64,000 bases of DNA from Metabacillus bambusae (GCF_017497975.1 NZ_JAGDEL010000027.1:33703-97702); one strand, 5' to 3'. Shown: positions 18,543 to 27,378, counted from the first letter of the stretch. Program-made: numbers and translations. Notes: a model not told the origin generated them from the letters alone.

Positions 18543-18617
18543 CAAAAAAGTATTATCAAAAAATAAAGTCATATTAAAAAAGTATTGTTGTTGGAAACGT
18601 TCTTAAAAAGTATATTA
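18543..18617 (+). promoter_or_regulatory. Repeated AAAAAGTATTA motif before the GH105-like gene
   Basis: CAAAAAAGTATTA ends at 18555, TTAAAAAAGTATTG ends at 18586 and TTAAAAAGTATATTA lies near 18603-18617. The motif is shared with 14047-14080 and is not seen elsewhere in this window in tandem form. Confidence 0.4.
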
Positions 18618-18662
18618 AGGAAAAAAAGAAAGGAGGAAATCGATAGTTCAAATGAGGGCGTT

Positions 18663-18770
18663 ATGTTAACAAATTCTAGTTTTCAACCTAATAGATTTAA
18701 GAATCCTGACTCGGCCTTTCGCATTCATCCTTTTTGGTTTTATCCACATTGGGTAAGGGAGAATAATTGA
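18663..18770 (+). pseudogene. 35-codon N-terminal fragment of a glycoside hydrolase-like gene
   Basis: From an ATG at 18663 the frame reads FKNPDSAFRIHPFWFYPHW and stops at 18768-18770. The pattern NP-x-S-x-F-R-x-x-PFWF resembles the first residues of the GH106-like protein at 15806 (PPEEFTPIPFWFWND). A good AAAGGAGG site lies at 18629 but is 25 bases away. It is probably the start of a gene whose body was deleted; a genuine short peptide is less likely. Confidence 0.4.
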
Positions 18771-18816
18771 AAATAGAACTAAAAGAAAAATGAAAAGATA
18801 AAAGGGAGTGAAACAC

Positions 18817-21012
18817 TTGTCATCCTATTTTCATCAAAATGAAAGTATCTATTCAAAGTTTCGTAATCATGTAGAACCAATCGTAGAAACCATTACATGC
18901 CGTTATATTGGCAGTAACCCGCCTCATCCATTTACGTTTAGAGCTTTTTGTAAAAAGGGTTTTTTACGTTGCAGTGATTACCGTTACTACTTTGATCTTG
19001 CTGATCGGTTTCCTAAAGCTCGGAATGGTCAATTTGTTTATACTTGGGCAAAATTATGGAGTGATAAACAAAAGGAGGTTACGTTAAATGTAACCTGTTT
19101 CGGACCTGTTCGTATTTATGTAAACAGTGAGTTGACCTTTAAATCTAGCATAGTGGAGGAACTAGATTCAAAAAGAAAAACGAATATAAATGTCATGCTT
19201 CAAGAGGGTTGGAATCATGTGATTTTACAATTTATAAAGACACCTTCAGGTTTTGGAGGGATTTTCGGAACAGGAAGATTTAAACGTTTTCCGTTTCACT
19301 TTTTATCACCTTCAGAGGAACGGCAAGGTCAAGAGGGCTGGATTTATACGGAGCCACTTGAAATAGAATTGGAAACGCTACCTTCTGAGGATTCATGTGA
19401 ATCGTCATTTGATGTGAAGTGGTATCCTTATCTTGATCATATCGAAACCTCTAAATCCTCACAATTGACAAGCTTGTTTGGTGAACAAAGGGATAGAGTA
19501 GCAATTGCTTGGACAAAGATATCCAGTCAAAATCCCGGTACTCAATCATATACGCTCCATGGGGAAAATAATGGTGAGATCGAAATTTTTCTTAATAAAG
19601 CTTGTGTTTATCAGTCTAAAAAAAGTGATTCTTTTCAAGTGGAGGTTGAACTTCCATATGGTGAACATGATTTCGTTGTAAAAAGCGTCTGTCATGATAA
19701 TTTGTGGGGATTTCAGTTTCAAGATAAAAAAGATGATGGTATTCACTTCTCGCTCCCTGTACCTGTGGAAGGGGCTAGGGACAATTGGCTGTATGCAGGA
19801 AGTTTTCCTAAGGACAAATCGATTGACCTGTCAGACCTGTTAAGAGTTGATACATTATTTAAACAGGAAAACGGTGAAACATATTGGCGATTAGACATGC
19901 CAGATTCATGGGTTCGTCCATATCTCGAAAATCCACTGTTTGGGAAATGGGATTATCCACTTGGTGTTACTTTATATGGGCTTTTACAAACAGGGGAGGA
20001 GCTAAATCGAAAGGATATTGTTGACTATGCCTTGAAGCATATCGAGACATGCACATCCTTTTATAAGTATTCTCTTTGGGATCGCGAGCAATATGGAGCA
20101 GCTAGTGTGAATACACAATTATCAGCAATAGACAGCCTAGATGATTGTGGTTCATTTGGCGCCACCATGCTAGTAGCACAGACTATGGGCGAGCTTCGTG
20201 ATACTAATGTGATTTCTAATGATATCGCAAACTATATTACTCAAATTCAAGACCGACTTCCAGATCAGACTCTGTATCGGAAATTTGGTAGTGTTCAGCT
20301 GATGATGGATACGATCTGGTGTGATGATCTATATATGAGCACACCGTTTTTATGTAGGTATTATGAAAAAACAGGAGAGCTGAAATATTTAGATGACGCT
20401 GTAAATCAATTTTTACTATACAAAGAGTATTTGTATATTCCGGAAAAAAAGATTATGTCACATGTCTATGACTTTAAATTTAACACGGCTACTCAAGTTC
20501 CATGGGGGCGTGGAAATGGATGGGTTATTTTTTCTCTTTCTGAACTATTGGCAATTTTACCAGTTAACCACGAAAAACGAGAAGAACTTCTCACGTTCTT
20601 TTGTGAGTTAGCAGAGGGGTATTTAGCATTGCAAGGCGTAAATGGTTTGTGGCATCAGGTGTTGACAGATCCAGAATCTTACGAGGAATCTTCCTGTACA
20701 TCTATGTTTATTTACGCATTTTCAAGAGGGATTCGCTACGGATGGCTAAAAGAGCAAGAAACATACATAAAAGCAGTATTTCGAGGCTGGGAAGGTCTTT
20801 CAAAAAAAGCGATTGATCAAAACGGAAATGTATATGGTGTATGTCAAGGATCAGGGTACTCATTTACAGCTGATTATTACAAACATGATTTGACATGGAT
20901 ATTAAATGATACACATGGTATTGGGATAGTCTTGCTCTCAGGTATTGAAACAATTAAATTACAAAAATGGTTATCTCAAACAAACAAAAATCAGGCTACG
21001 GTAAAAAGGTAA
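18817..21012 (+). CDS. GH105/GH88-family unsaturated glycuronyl hydrolase with N-terminal sugar-binding domains
   Basis: About 731 residues. The C-terminal 380 residues form an (alpha/alpha)6 barrel of the YteR/YesR type: WDYPLGVTLYGLL, DSLDDCGSFGATM, the TIWCDDLYMSTPFL segment with the acidic catalytic region, and WGRGNGWVIFSLSEL, the family hallmark. GH105 enzymes remove unsaturated galacturonate from rhamnogalacturonan oligosaccharides. The N-terminal 300 residues look like beta-sandwich modules not present in YteR. No signal peptide, so it acts inside the cell. Start: GTG 18808 lies inside the GGGAGTGA binding site, so TTG 18817 at eight bases spacing is preferred. Both GH genes and the oxidoreductase probably form a pathway fragment. 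Confidence 0.85.
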   Translation: MSSYFHQNESIYSKFRNHVEPIVETITCRYIGSNPPHPFTFRAFCKKGFLRCSDYRYYFDLADRFPKARNGQFVYTWAKLWSDKQKEVTLNVTCFGPVRIYVNSELTFKSSIVEELDSKRKTNINVMLQEGWNHVILQFIKTPSGFGGIFGTGRFKRFPFHFLSPSEERQGQEGWIYTEPLEIELETLPSEDSCESSFDVKWYPYLDHIETSKSSQLTSLFGEQRDRVAIAWTKISSQNPGTQSYTLHGENNGEIEIFLNKACVYQSKKSDSFQVEVELPYGEHDFVVKSVCHDNLWGFQFQDKKDDGIHFSLPVPVEGARDNWLYAGSFPKDKSIDLSDLLRVDTLFKQENGETYWRLDMPDSWVRPYLENPLFGKWDYPLGVTLYGLLQTGEELNRKDIVDYALKHIETCTSFYKYSLWDREQYGAASVNTQLSAIDSLDDCGSFGATMLVAQTMGELRDTNVISNDIANYITQIQDRLPDQTLYRKFGSVQLMMDTIWCDDLYMSTPFLCRYYEKTGELKYLDDAVNQFLLYKEYLYIPEKKIMSHVYDFKFNTATQVPWGRGNGWVIFSLSELLAILPVNHEKREELLTFFCELAEGYLALQGVNGLWHQVLTDPESYEESSCTSMFIYAFSRGIRYGWLKEQETYIKAVFRGWEGLSKKAIDQNGNVYGVCQGSGYSFTADYYKHDLTWILNDTHGIGIVLLSGIETIKLQKWLSQTNKNQATVKR

Positions 21013-21124
21013 TCATCGAATAAGCAAAAGAACTATTTGTAAAATGTTCCTGAATACACAAAAATATTTAGAAGGCTGGGATTTGGAGCAAAAAGTTACA
21101 AGTTAACAATAGATGTTTTTGTTA

Positions 21125-21172
21125 TTTGACAAAAATCAACAGAATTCGGGTGGTGACAGGCACCCGAATTCT
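21125..21172. repeat. Dispersed repeat, copy 3, extended into a hairpin terminator
   Basis: TTCGGGTGGTGACAGGCACC again, but here flanked so that AGAATTCGGGTG (21141-21152) pairs perfectly with CACCCGAATTCT (21161-21172). It abuts the stop codon of the convergent MocR gene and can serve as its terminator. Confidence 0.75.
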
Positions 21173-22577
21173 AAAGCGTATCAGCAACATCCACAAACCG
21201 TCTTACCCCTTCCCTTAATTGCTTTTCATTCACATAAGAATAACTCAAACGAATCCAAGATGATAATTCGTTTAATGGATCACAAAGCTGGCCTGGCACA
21301 AAGGAAATAGATTGCTGAATACTTTTCGTTAATAATAATTCAGATGAAAGGTGATCAGGTAGCTTAACCCATAAATTCAGCCCACCATGTGGACTGGTCC
21401 ATTGCCAATTCGTTACTGCTAGCTCCTCCTCCATGATTTCCTTGCGAATCTGTAGAGCGATCCGAAGTTTCTCCAAGTGTTGCTGCATTCTTAGTGATGA
21501 AAAGTAATGTAGAAAAATCTTTTGATTGAGAAGTGGTGAGCCATTATCAGCTAACGATTTCATCGAGAGTAGTGATTTCATTACTGACGGTTGACATATA
21601 ACCGTCGCAATTCTCAAGCCAGGTGAGATATATTTGCAAAAGCTTCGGATATAAATAACTGTCCCAACCGTATCATATGTATAGATTGGAGGTGGCGGCG
21701 CCTCTTTAAAATAGATATCATGATAAGCATCATCCTCAATTAATAGACAGCGATATTGTTCTGCCAATTCTACTAATTTTTTGCGCTGATCGGCTGGTAC
21801 TGTATAGCCGGTTGGGTTATGGAATGTAGGATTGAGATAAAAGAGACGTGGTTTATATCGTTTCATATAGGATTCAACCTGCTCTAAATCATACCCATCT
21901 GGGTGAATATCTACTGTTATTATATTAGCTCCTTGTGCTCTGAAAATATCAATGGCAGCACTATAGCTTGGTCGTTCAAATAGAACTGTGTCTCTTGGCT
22001 TAATGAAAGCTTGAGAGAGTAAATGAATTGCTTGTTGTGAACCAGAAGTGATTAACAGATCATCTGGATGGAGGTGTGTTTTATATTGGTTGATAAAATA
22101 ATGAGTAAGTGATTCTCGTAGCTCTTCATCACCCTGCACAGTTGAGTATGTGGCAAGCACCTTTGGATAAAGGTCAAACACTTTTTTCACGTAATCTGAA
22201 AAATAGTGATTAGGCAATAGATTTGGATCAATTAACGCCTGTGAAAAGTGATAGGAGACTGGTGCTTGATGAATGTCAGATAAATGATTTTTTTGTACAT
22301 GTGCGGAAACAATTTGAATGTCTCCAAGATCATTGTTTTCCTTCATACCTGTTTGTACGTAATAGCCTGATTTGTCCTTTACATAAACTTTTCCATCTTG
22401 CTTCAGCAATTTATAAGCCTTTAATACGGTTAATCGATGGACATTCATATCAGCTGCTAATTGACGGACAGAGGGAAGCTTGTCATGCTCATTCCATTCT
22501 TTACGTTCAATTCGGTGCATGACATAATCATATACTTGCTTAAAAAGATAATCTTCATTTTGAATCGCTTTGCTCAA
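21171..22577 (-). CDS. MocR/GabR-type regulator (GntR HTH fused to aminotransferase domain)
   Basis: 468-residue PLP-binding transcription factor. Residues 1-75 form a GntR winged helix (DKLPSVRQLAADMNVHRLTV), followed after a linker by a fold-type I aminotransferase-like domain from about 100: TSGSQQAIHLLSQAF, NPTFHNPTGYTVP, the DDAYHDIYF segment and the PLP-lysine in IRSFCKYISPGLR. The start is TTG at 22577 with a GGGGGAGT site. It is transcribed divergently from a DMT exporter, with direct repeats between them, so it almost certainly controls that exporter and itself. PLP or an amino compound is the expected effector of the family; the specific ligand is unknown. Confidence 0.93.
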   Translation of the reverse strand: MSKAIQNEDYLFKQVYDYVMHRIERKEWNEHDKLPSVRQLAADMNVHRLTVLKAYKLLKQDGKVYVKDKSGYYVQTGMKENNDLGDIQIVSAHVQKNHLSDIHQAPVSYHFSQALIDPNLLPNHYFSDYVKKVFDLYPKVLATYSTVQGDEELRESLTHYFINQYKTHLHPDDLLITSGSQQAIHLLSQAFIKPRDTVLFERPSYSAAIDIFRAQGANIITVDIHPDGYDLEQVESYMKRYKPRLFYLNPTFHNPTGYTVPADQRKKLVELAEQYRCLLIEDDAYHDIYFKEAPPPPIYTYDTVGTVIYIRSFCKYISPGLRIATVICQPSVMKSLLSMKSLADNGSPLLNQKIFLHYFSSLRMQQHLEKLRIALQIRKEIMEEELAVTNWQWTSPHGGLNLWVKLPDHLSSELLLTKSIQQSISFVPGQLCDPLNELSSWIRLSYSYVNEKQLREGVRRFVDVADTL

Positions 22578-22620
22578 ATCGACTCCCCCTATTCAAAACG
22601 ATTGTACCACGATCCTGACT

Positions 22621-22663
22621 AATCTGTTCTGCTTTTTCCAATCTGTTCTAGTGACTACAGATT
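22621..22663. promoter_or_regulatory. Candidate MocR operator: two direct and one inverted AATCTGT
   Basis: AATCTGTTCT at 22621-22630 and at 22640-22649 (19-base period), then ACAGATT, the inverse of AATCTGT, at 22657-22663. MocR/GabR proteins typically bind spaced direct repeats between divergent genes, as here. Confidence 0.6.
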
Positions 22664-22689
22664 ATGATGGAAAAAAAGGAGGAGTTTAG

Positions 22690-23613
22690 ATGGTCATCAT
22701 TCATTACATTCTCATGTGTTTGATTTTTGGTACAACATTTTTAGCAATAAAGATTGGTGTAGATGCAGGAGTACCCCCATTTTTATCAGCTGGATTACGC
22801 TTTTTTATTGCTGGGCTGTTGCTATTTAGCTTTATGATTTGGAGAAAAAAAACGACAATAAGATTATTCTTCCGTAAAGAAATGTTTTTGACAGGAGTTG
22901 GCTTAACTTTCGGGACGTTTGCCACATTATACTTGGCAGAGCAATACGTAACATCAGGAATTGCCGCTGTCTTATCTGCAACAGGTCCAATGATGATTAT
23001 CATCATTCAGATAATCGTATTGAAGCAAAAAGCAAATCGGACATCATTCATCGGTTGTGTGATCGGTGTCATAGGTGTCATGTTATTAATCTTACCAAGT
23101 TTTTCAATTGAGATTAGCTCATACTGGCTGATTGGTTGCTTCGCTATTATTATCGGTGAAATCTTTTACGCATCTGGGTCAATTTATACAAAGCATGTCA
23201 TTAAAAAATTTGAAACCACATCACCAATTGCCCTAAATGCAGCGCAAATGATGCATGGTGGGATTCTATTAATTTTGTTATCCTTTTGTACCGAGAACAT
23301 TCAACTAGCTACAGTTTTTAGTGCAGCTTCTATAGGCTCACTATTTTATTTAATTGTCGTCGGTTCAATGGTTGGCCACAGCCTTTATTATTGGCTTGTT
23401 TCACAGACAAACCCGGTTTTTCCATCAACCTGGCTGTATATCTCACCACTAATTGCTGTTGGACTTGGAGTCGTCTTCTATCATGAATATTTTTCATGGC
23501 TAACAGGAATAGGAGCCTTAACAATCATTACTGGAACGATTCTCGTTAATTTTGAAACATTGCGGGGGCTATTTTTGAAAAAGAGAGTGATACTTGCTGA
23601 TGTTGAGAACTAA
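22690..23613 (+). CDS. EamA/DMT-superfamily exporter controlled by MocR
   Basis: Ten-helix inner-membrane exporter, 307 residues, with two EamA repeats. The N-terminal repeat shows LIFGTTFLAIKIGVDAGVPP and GLRFFIAG; the second repeat ends WLYISPLIAVGLGVVFYHE, the family pattern. AAAAGGAGGAG precedes the ATG. Divergent pairing with a MocR regulator is common for DMT exporters of amino acids or vitamin-B6-related compounds (general knowledge), but the substrate here cannot be assigned. It ends before a bidirectional-looking hairpin near 23836. Confidence 0.92.
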   Translation: MVIIHYILMCLIFGTTFLAIKIGVDAGVPPFLSAGLRFFIAGLLLFSFMIWRKKTTIRLFFRKEMFLTGVGLTFGTFATLYLAEQYVTSGIAAVLSATGPMMIIIIQIIVLKQKANRTSFIGCVIGVIGVMLLILPSFSIEISSYWLIGCFAIIIGEIFYASGSIYTKHVIKKFETTSPIALNAAQMMHGGILLILLSFCTENIQLATVFSAASIGSLFYLIVVGSMVGHSLYYWLVSQTNPVFPSTWLYISPLIAVGLGVVFYHEYFSWLTGIGALTIITGTILVNFETLRGLFLKKRVILADVEN

Positions 23614-23835
23614 CGAATAAAATTATTTTAAATATATTCAGGAGGAACCACTAGAACTATAGATACTGAAATATTAATAACAGGATTGTTTTCCTAAGAA
23701 ATAGAACATTAAATTGAATCTCTATTTTCAATGCAAAAGTGGATGAATTTGAAATGTTTATAAATTTATTTAGGTATTATTGAATTAATGTGTTATGCTG
23801 TACCTAACCATTTAACACTTGTAGCATGTTGTCTA

Positions 23836-23866
23836 CCCTCACTTATTAATAAGTGGGGGTTTTTTA
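23836..23866 (+). terminator. Terminator after the DMT exporter
   Basis: CCCTCACTTATT pairs with AATAAGTGGGGG, followed by TTTTTT. The 190 bases before it (23614-23835) contain nothing recognised. Confidence 0.8.
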
Positions 23867-23889
23867 TGTTTTTTTATTTTTTTTCGCAA

Positions 23890-23921
23890 AATAAAAAAGG
23901 ACTCTATAATAGAGTCCTTCC
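23890..23921 (-). terminator. Terminator of the cold-shock gene
   Basis: On the minus strand AAGGACTCTATTATAGAGTC pairs into a GGACTCT/AGAGTCC hairpin followed by TTTTTTATTTT. Confidence 0.9.
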
Positions 23922-23926
23922 CGAAA

Positions 23927-24127
23927 TTACGCTTTGTTTACGTTAGTAGCTTGAAGTCCACGTTGACCTTGTTCTGTGTCAAATGTAACTTTTTGGCCTT
24001 CATCTAATGATTTAAATCCTTCGCCTTGGATAGCTGAGAAATGTACGAATACATCGTCTCCACCTTCAACTTCGATGAAACCGAAACCTTTTTCTGCGTT
24101 AAACCATTTTACTGTACCTTGTTGCAT
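23927..24127 (-). CDS. Cold-shock protein, CspA/CspD family
   Basis: 66-residue single-strand nucleic-acid-binding OB-fold protein that acts as an RNA chaperone. Both RNP motifs are intact: KGFGFIEV (RNP1) and VFVHFSAI (RNP2), and the start [17 protein letters not shown] is typical of Bacillus Csp proteins. The frame opens further upstream, but the ATG at 24127 has the strong GGAGGAAAC site. A perfect 7-bp inverted repeat in the leader lies just before that site. Csp paralogues cannot be told apart reliably by sequence, so no letter is assigned. Confidence 0.97.
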   Translation of the reverse strand: MQQGTVKWFNAEKGFGFIEVEGGDDVFVHFSAIQGEGFKSLDEGQKVTFDTEQGQRGLQATNVNKA

Positions 24128-24143
24128 GTTTGTTTCCTCCTGT

Positions 24144-24158
24144 GTGGATTTAATCCAC
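24144..24158 (-). promoter_or_regulatory. Inverted repeat in the csp leader
   Basis: GTGGATT-T-AATCCAC lies five bases upstream of the GGAGG of the csp gene. In the mRNA it would form a short hairpin next to the ribosome binding site, a possible temperature-sensitive control. The rest of 24128-24487 shows no further element. Confidence 0.4.
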
Positions 24159-24487
24159 GTTTTATTACTATAGTTGCTCAATTAGATATCAAAGGCGAAA
24201 AGTTTAAACACTTATTCTATCCTTACAGACCGAACAAAAATAATTCTTCTTTAGATTAACAGATAAATTTTGGAAAAGCAAATAGAAATTAGTAGTAAAT
24301 AATATATTTGCTTTATTTTTCTTTTATTACTAGCGTTTAAACTGGTTCTCCTTAGCGTTCATTTCTTAATGACTCCGTTTTATTGCTTAGATTCACAACA
24401 TAATAAATGGGATACAATAACCGTACAACAGTAAAATGCGTTCAGAAATTAAAAAGTCAAATCGAGAAGTATCAGGAGGAAAACGAC

Positions 24488-25249
24488 ATGCGAAATGAAA
24501 ATGTGGCATTACGATTAGAAGATAAAATTAATGTCATTAAAAGTGGTGAGAAATCCATTTATTTAGTTGGGCCTATAAAATTACCCGTTAACTTAAATGG
24601 AGAAACAACGATATTCCAATGGTATTGCTGGTTGCGTTGTGAGAATATGGCCGGGCATTTTTGTGATGATGGCTCTTATAATACGGAAAGTATCATTGAA
24701 ACATTAGCATCTTCTAATTTAGCGGAAATGCAGCAATCAAGTGTATTGGTGTATGGTGATTTTCAAGCTTCCACCAATGCCCTTATCCGAATGCACAGCA
24801 TTTGCCATACAGGCGATATCTTTGGCAGTAAGCGCTGTGATTGTGGATTTCAATTAAAACAAGCAATGAAAATGATTGCCGATCACGGTTCAGGTGCTTT
24901 ATTTTATTTAGCAAATCACGAAGGAAGAGGAATCGGATTATTCAGTAAAGCCATGGCATATGTGCTGCAAGAACAAGGTTTGGATACGGTAGAAGCGAAT
25001 TTGGAGCTTGGATTTGTGGATGATGCACGGAACTATGATGATGCCATTCAAGTGTTAAAAACATTGCGTTCAGATCCAGTAACACTTATTACTAATAATC
25101 CAAGAAAACTAGAAGCTCTTCAGGAGTCTGGTGCCAATGTTGCAGGCAGAGTTCAGTTATGGGGAGATAAATCTGAGTTTAATGAAAAATACTTAGAAAC
25201 AAAAGTTGTTCGTTCCGGTCATTTAAAAGGAGGTTGTCCAGATGAGTGA
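24488..25249 (+). CDS. Stand-alone GTP cyclohydrolase II (RibA-like)
   Basis: Hydrolyses GTP to a formylated-ring-opened pyrimidine, formate and pyrophosphate in riboflavin synthesis. 253 residues. The zinc ligands are in HSICHTGDIFGSKRCDCGFQL (three Cys), the catalytic loop is HEGRGIGL (usually QEGRGIGL), DTVEAN and LITNNPRKL complete the family core. An extra N-terminal segment of about 80 residues precedes the core. ATG 24488 has AGGAGG at good spacing; the longer frame to 24407 includes promoter-like sequence. It is not next to other riboflavin genes and has no RibB domain, so it may be a second cyclohydrolase for another pathway (inference). Confidence 0.88.
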   Translation: MRNENVALRLEDKINVIKSGEKSIYLVGPIKLPVNLNGETTIFQWYCWLRCENMAGHFCDDGSYNTESIIETLASSNLAEMQQSSVLVYGDFQASTNALIRMHSICHTGDIFGSKRCDCGFQLKQAMKMIADHGSGALFYLANHEGRGIGLFSKAMAYVLQEQGLDTVEANLELGFVDDARNYDDAIQVLKTLRSDPVTLITNNPRKLEALQESGANVAGRVQLWGDKSEFNEKYLETKVVRSGHLKGGCPDE

Positions 25250-25256
25250 CCAAAAA

Positions 25257-25290
25257 AAGATCAAGGGTTTATGTACCCTTGATCTCTTCG
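25257..25290 (+). terminator. Hairpin after the cyclohydrolase gene
   Basis: GATCAAGGGT pairs with ACCCTTGATC; the T-tract is poor (CTCTT), so termination may be inefficient. Confidence 0.6.
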
Positions 25291-25361
25291 TAGACACTCT
25301 TTTATCCCAACGGATAGTAAAACCCTCACTGATTGAAGTATCGCCTTATGAAAATAGAGCA

Positions 25362-25655
25362 TCAAAGCTCCCAAGCAGGAAAGTCATTCTCCTTCTTTTT
25401 CTCATAATCCTTCATCCTAGAGTATGAATTTGCTAGCTTTAACAGGATAAATCCTTGAGGGTGAGATGTTTCTACATGACCATTTAATTCTTGAATTTTA
25501 ATAATGGCGAACATGTTTGCTGCTTTTGCTAGATTTTCAATCGTGTCCATTAATTCTGGATTATCTGTGTAATTAGATTTGGCTATTGAGTAAATATAAT
25601 CAAGTTTATTACTAATAAGTTTAAGTGTTTCGATATCAAACGGTTCTTTTGTCAT
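25362..25655 (-). CDS. Hypothetical protein, about 97 residues
   Basis: A soluble helical protein with no membrane segment and no family recognised. The start is placed at 25655 (MTKEPFDIETLKLISNKLDY) because it has an AAGGAGTGG site; an in-frame ATG further upstream lacks one. Several heptad-like stretches (TIENLAKAANMFAIIKIQEL) suggest an all-helical fold. It is convergent with the cyclohydrolase gene and stands alone. Coding is supported by the binding site and codon pattern only. Confidence 0.6.
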   Translation of the reverse strand: MTKEPFDIETLKLISNKLDYIYSIAKSNYTDNPELMDTIENLAKAANMFAIIKIQELNGHVETSHPQGFILLKLANSYSRMKDYEKKKENDFPAWEL

Positions 25656-25914
25656 ACTATTCCACTCCTTATTCATAAGCATATGGCATTAAGGATAAAG
25701 TGGAACTGAAACATGAATTTTTTAATTTTAAAATTTTTCTCGTAAACGATTTGAAGAGAAAGAAGATTGATGGAAAAATTAGCTTTTAATTGTTATGGGA
25801 AAATAAACGAATATTTTGGTTTGGTAAAATTTTACTAAAATTAAAGAAGAAATTATTTGCACGATTTATCAAGTGAAAAACGTAACATACAATTTAAAGT
25901 GAAGGAATAGCACA

Positions 25915-26052
25915 TTAATTTTGTTTATGGTTTGATGCAGGGTTTTTATTAGGCTTAGGTAATAAATTCTTTAATTTATTTTTCAAATAATCCTTAATCA
26001 TGTCACGCTTACGTTTTTGCCTCTTATCACGATTTTTCAAATAAGTCACCAT
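25915..26052 (-). CDS. Small highly basic protein, 45 residues
   Basis: Short minus-strand frame with ATG at 26052 or TTG at 26040 (the latter has GGTGA upstream). It contains NRDKRQKRKRDMIKDYLKNK, then a Pro/Asn-rich tail. Eighteen or so Lys/Arg in 45 residues and no hydrophobic segment suggest a nucleic-acid- or spore-associated peptide, but no family was recognised. The flanks 25656-25914 and 26053-26279 appear otherwise empty. Confidence 0.45.
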   Translation of the reverse strand: MVTYLKNRDKRQKRKRDMIKDYLKNKLKNLLPKPNKNPASNHKQN

Positions 26053-26279
26053 CCTTAGAACAAGTTTAACTGATTCTTTTATTATAACTCTAATTAGTCT
26101 AATTATCTAATTAGTCAAAATGTGAAGTTTCGATCCTGTAAATTGACCTTCAATACAGAAAGAGAAAAATTGATCAGACTATCATATTGAGCATTTTTTA
26201 ACCTATCTAGTAGAAGTTAAAAAGGCGTTTAGCTTATTCACTTAGTGTGTGAATAAATACATAGGATAAAAGGATTGAG

Positions 26280-26318
26280 TTAACATTTATGTAACATAAC
26301 TTAAACTCCCTTTTTACA
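26280..26318 (+). promoter_or_regulatory. Pho-box-like tandem repeats before the EEP phosphatase
   Basis: TTAACA at 26280, GTAACA at 26291 and TTTACA at 26313 keep an 11-base register, with a TTAAAC near 26301. PhoP of bacilli binds TT(A/T/C)ACA repeats at about 11-base intervals, so phosphate control is plausible. Confidence 0.45.
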
Positions 26319-26393
26319 TTAAAGTAATAGAGACTACTCATTCATTTGCTATTCTCCTATATAGAACTACTATAATTGGAGGAGATTATTGTA

Positions 26394-27284
26394 ATGGTTA
26401 ATAGGAAGAAAATTAGTAGAAAAAGAAGTATTCGAAAAGGATTATTCATCTTCTTAATTGCATGTTTGATTATGTATCTTACAGATTTGGGAAACAAAAC
26501 GTTTGCTCAAGAAATCAATTTAGAACGTGGTCAATCTGTTAACTTAAAGGTGATGTCTTATAACATTCATCATGCCGAAGGAGTAGACGGTGTTTTAGAC
26601 TTAGAACGAATAGCGACAATTATTGAGGATTCAAATGCTCATATTATTGGCTTACAAGAGGTGGACAACCATTGGTCTGACCGTAGCGATTTTCAAGATC
26701 AGGCAAAATGGCTTGCAGAACACCTTGGAATGTTTTATACATATGCAGCAAACCTTGACCATGATCCTTTATCAGATGGCGATCACCGTCGTCAATATGG
26801 AACAGCGATTTTAAGCGAATACCCTATCATAAAGTCTGAAAATCATTTCCTATCGAAAATTGGAAATACTGAACAGCGTGGTCTGCTGGATGTAACCATT
26901 AATGTAAAAGGAAATAACGTGCATTTCTATAACACGCACCTAGCATTAACATCTGCAGAACGAGAGATTCAAATCAAGGAGATCATCGAAATAGCTAACC
27001 AGTCAAATGGACCAAAAGTGATTGTAGGTGACTTAAATGCTACTCCGGAAAGTAGCGAAATGAAACCAATGTATTCTATTTATCATGATGTTTTTTTGGA
27101 ACAAACTGATGCCAACACGTATCCTGTAGAAAATCCTTCAAAGAGAATTGATTATATTTTTACATCAGACGACATTGAAACAGTACATACAGAAGTGATT
27201 GAAACCTTTGCTTCCGATCATCTTCCAATCACTGCTGAGGTCGTATTGGACCGTGAAGAACCATATTTTAATGGAAATAAGTAA
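26394..27284 (+). CDS. Secreted endonuclease/exonuclease/phosphatase-family protein
   Basis: Metal-dependent phosphoesterase with an N-terminal signal peptide (basic MVNRKKISRKRSIRK, hydrophobic FIFLIACLIMYL, likely cleavage after TFAQ). The EEP catalytic motifs are in order: MSYNIHHAEG (Asn), GLQEVD (Glu), FYNTHLAL (His), VGDLNATPES (Asp, Asn), IDYIF and SDHLPITAEV (Asp-His). The product of 296 residues could hydrolyse nucleic acids, phospholipids or inositol phosphates. ATG 26394 follows GGAGGAG; TTG 26376 lies upstream without a site. Next to a glycerophosphodiesterase and behind Pho-like repeats, it fits extracellular phosphate scavenging (inference). Confidence 0.9.
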   Translation: MVNRKKISRKRSIRKGLFIFLIACLIMYLTDLGNKTFAQEINLERGQSVNLKVMSYNIHHAEGVDGVLDLERIATIIEDSNAHIIGLQEVDNHWSDRSDFQDQAKWLAEHLGMFYTYAANLDHDPLSDGDHRRQYGTAILSEYPIIKSENHFLSKIGNTEQRGLLDVTINVKGNNVHFYNTHLALTSAEREIQIKEIIEIANQSNGPKVIVGDLNATPESSEMKPMYSIYHDVFLEQTDANTYPVENPSKRIDYIFTSDDIETVHTEVIETFASDHLPITAEVVLDREEPYFNGNK

Positions 27285-27299
27285 ATTTAATAGTTTATT

Positions 27300-27336
27300 A
27301 GATCTTATCGAGAGATTTCGGTAGGGTCTTTTTTTC
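27300..27336 (+). terminator. Terminator after the EEP gene
   Basis: AGATCTTATCGA pairs with TTTCGGTAGGGTCT (with G-T pairs), followed by TTTTTTT. Confidence 0.8.
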
Positions 27337-27378
27337 TCTCTAAATTTCGCTTAGTCCTTGAAATAACTCTCTTGCACC

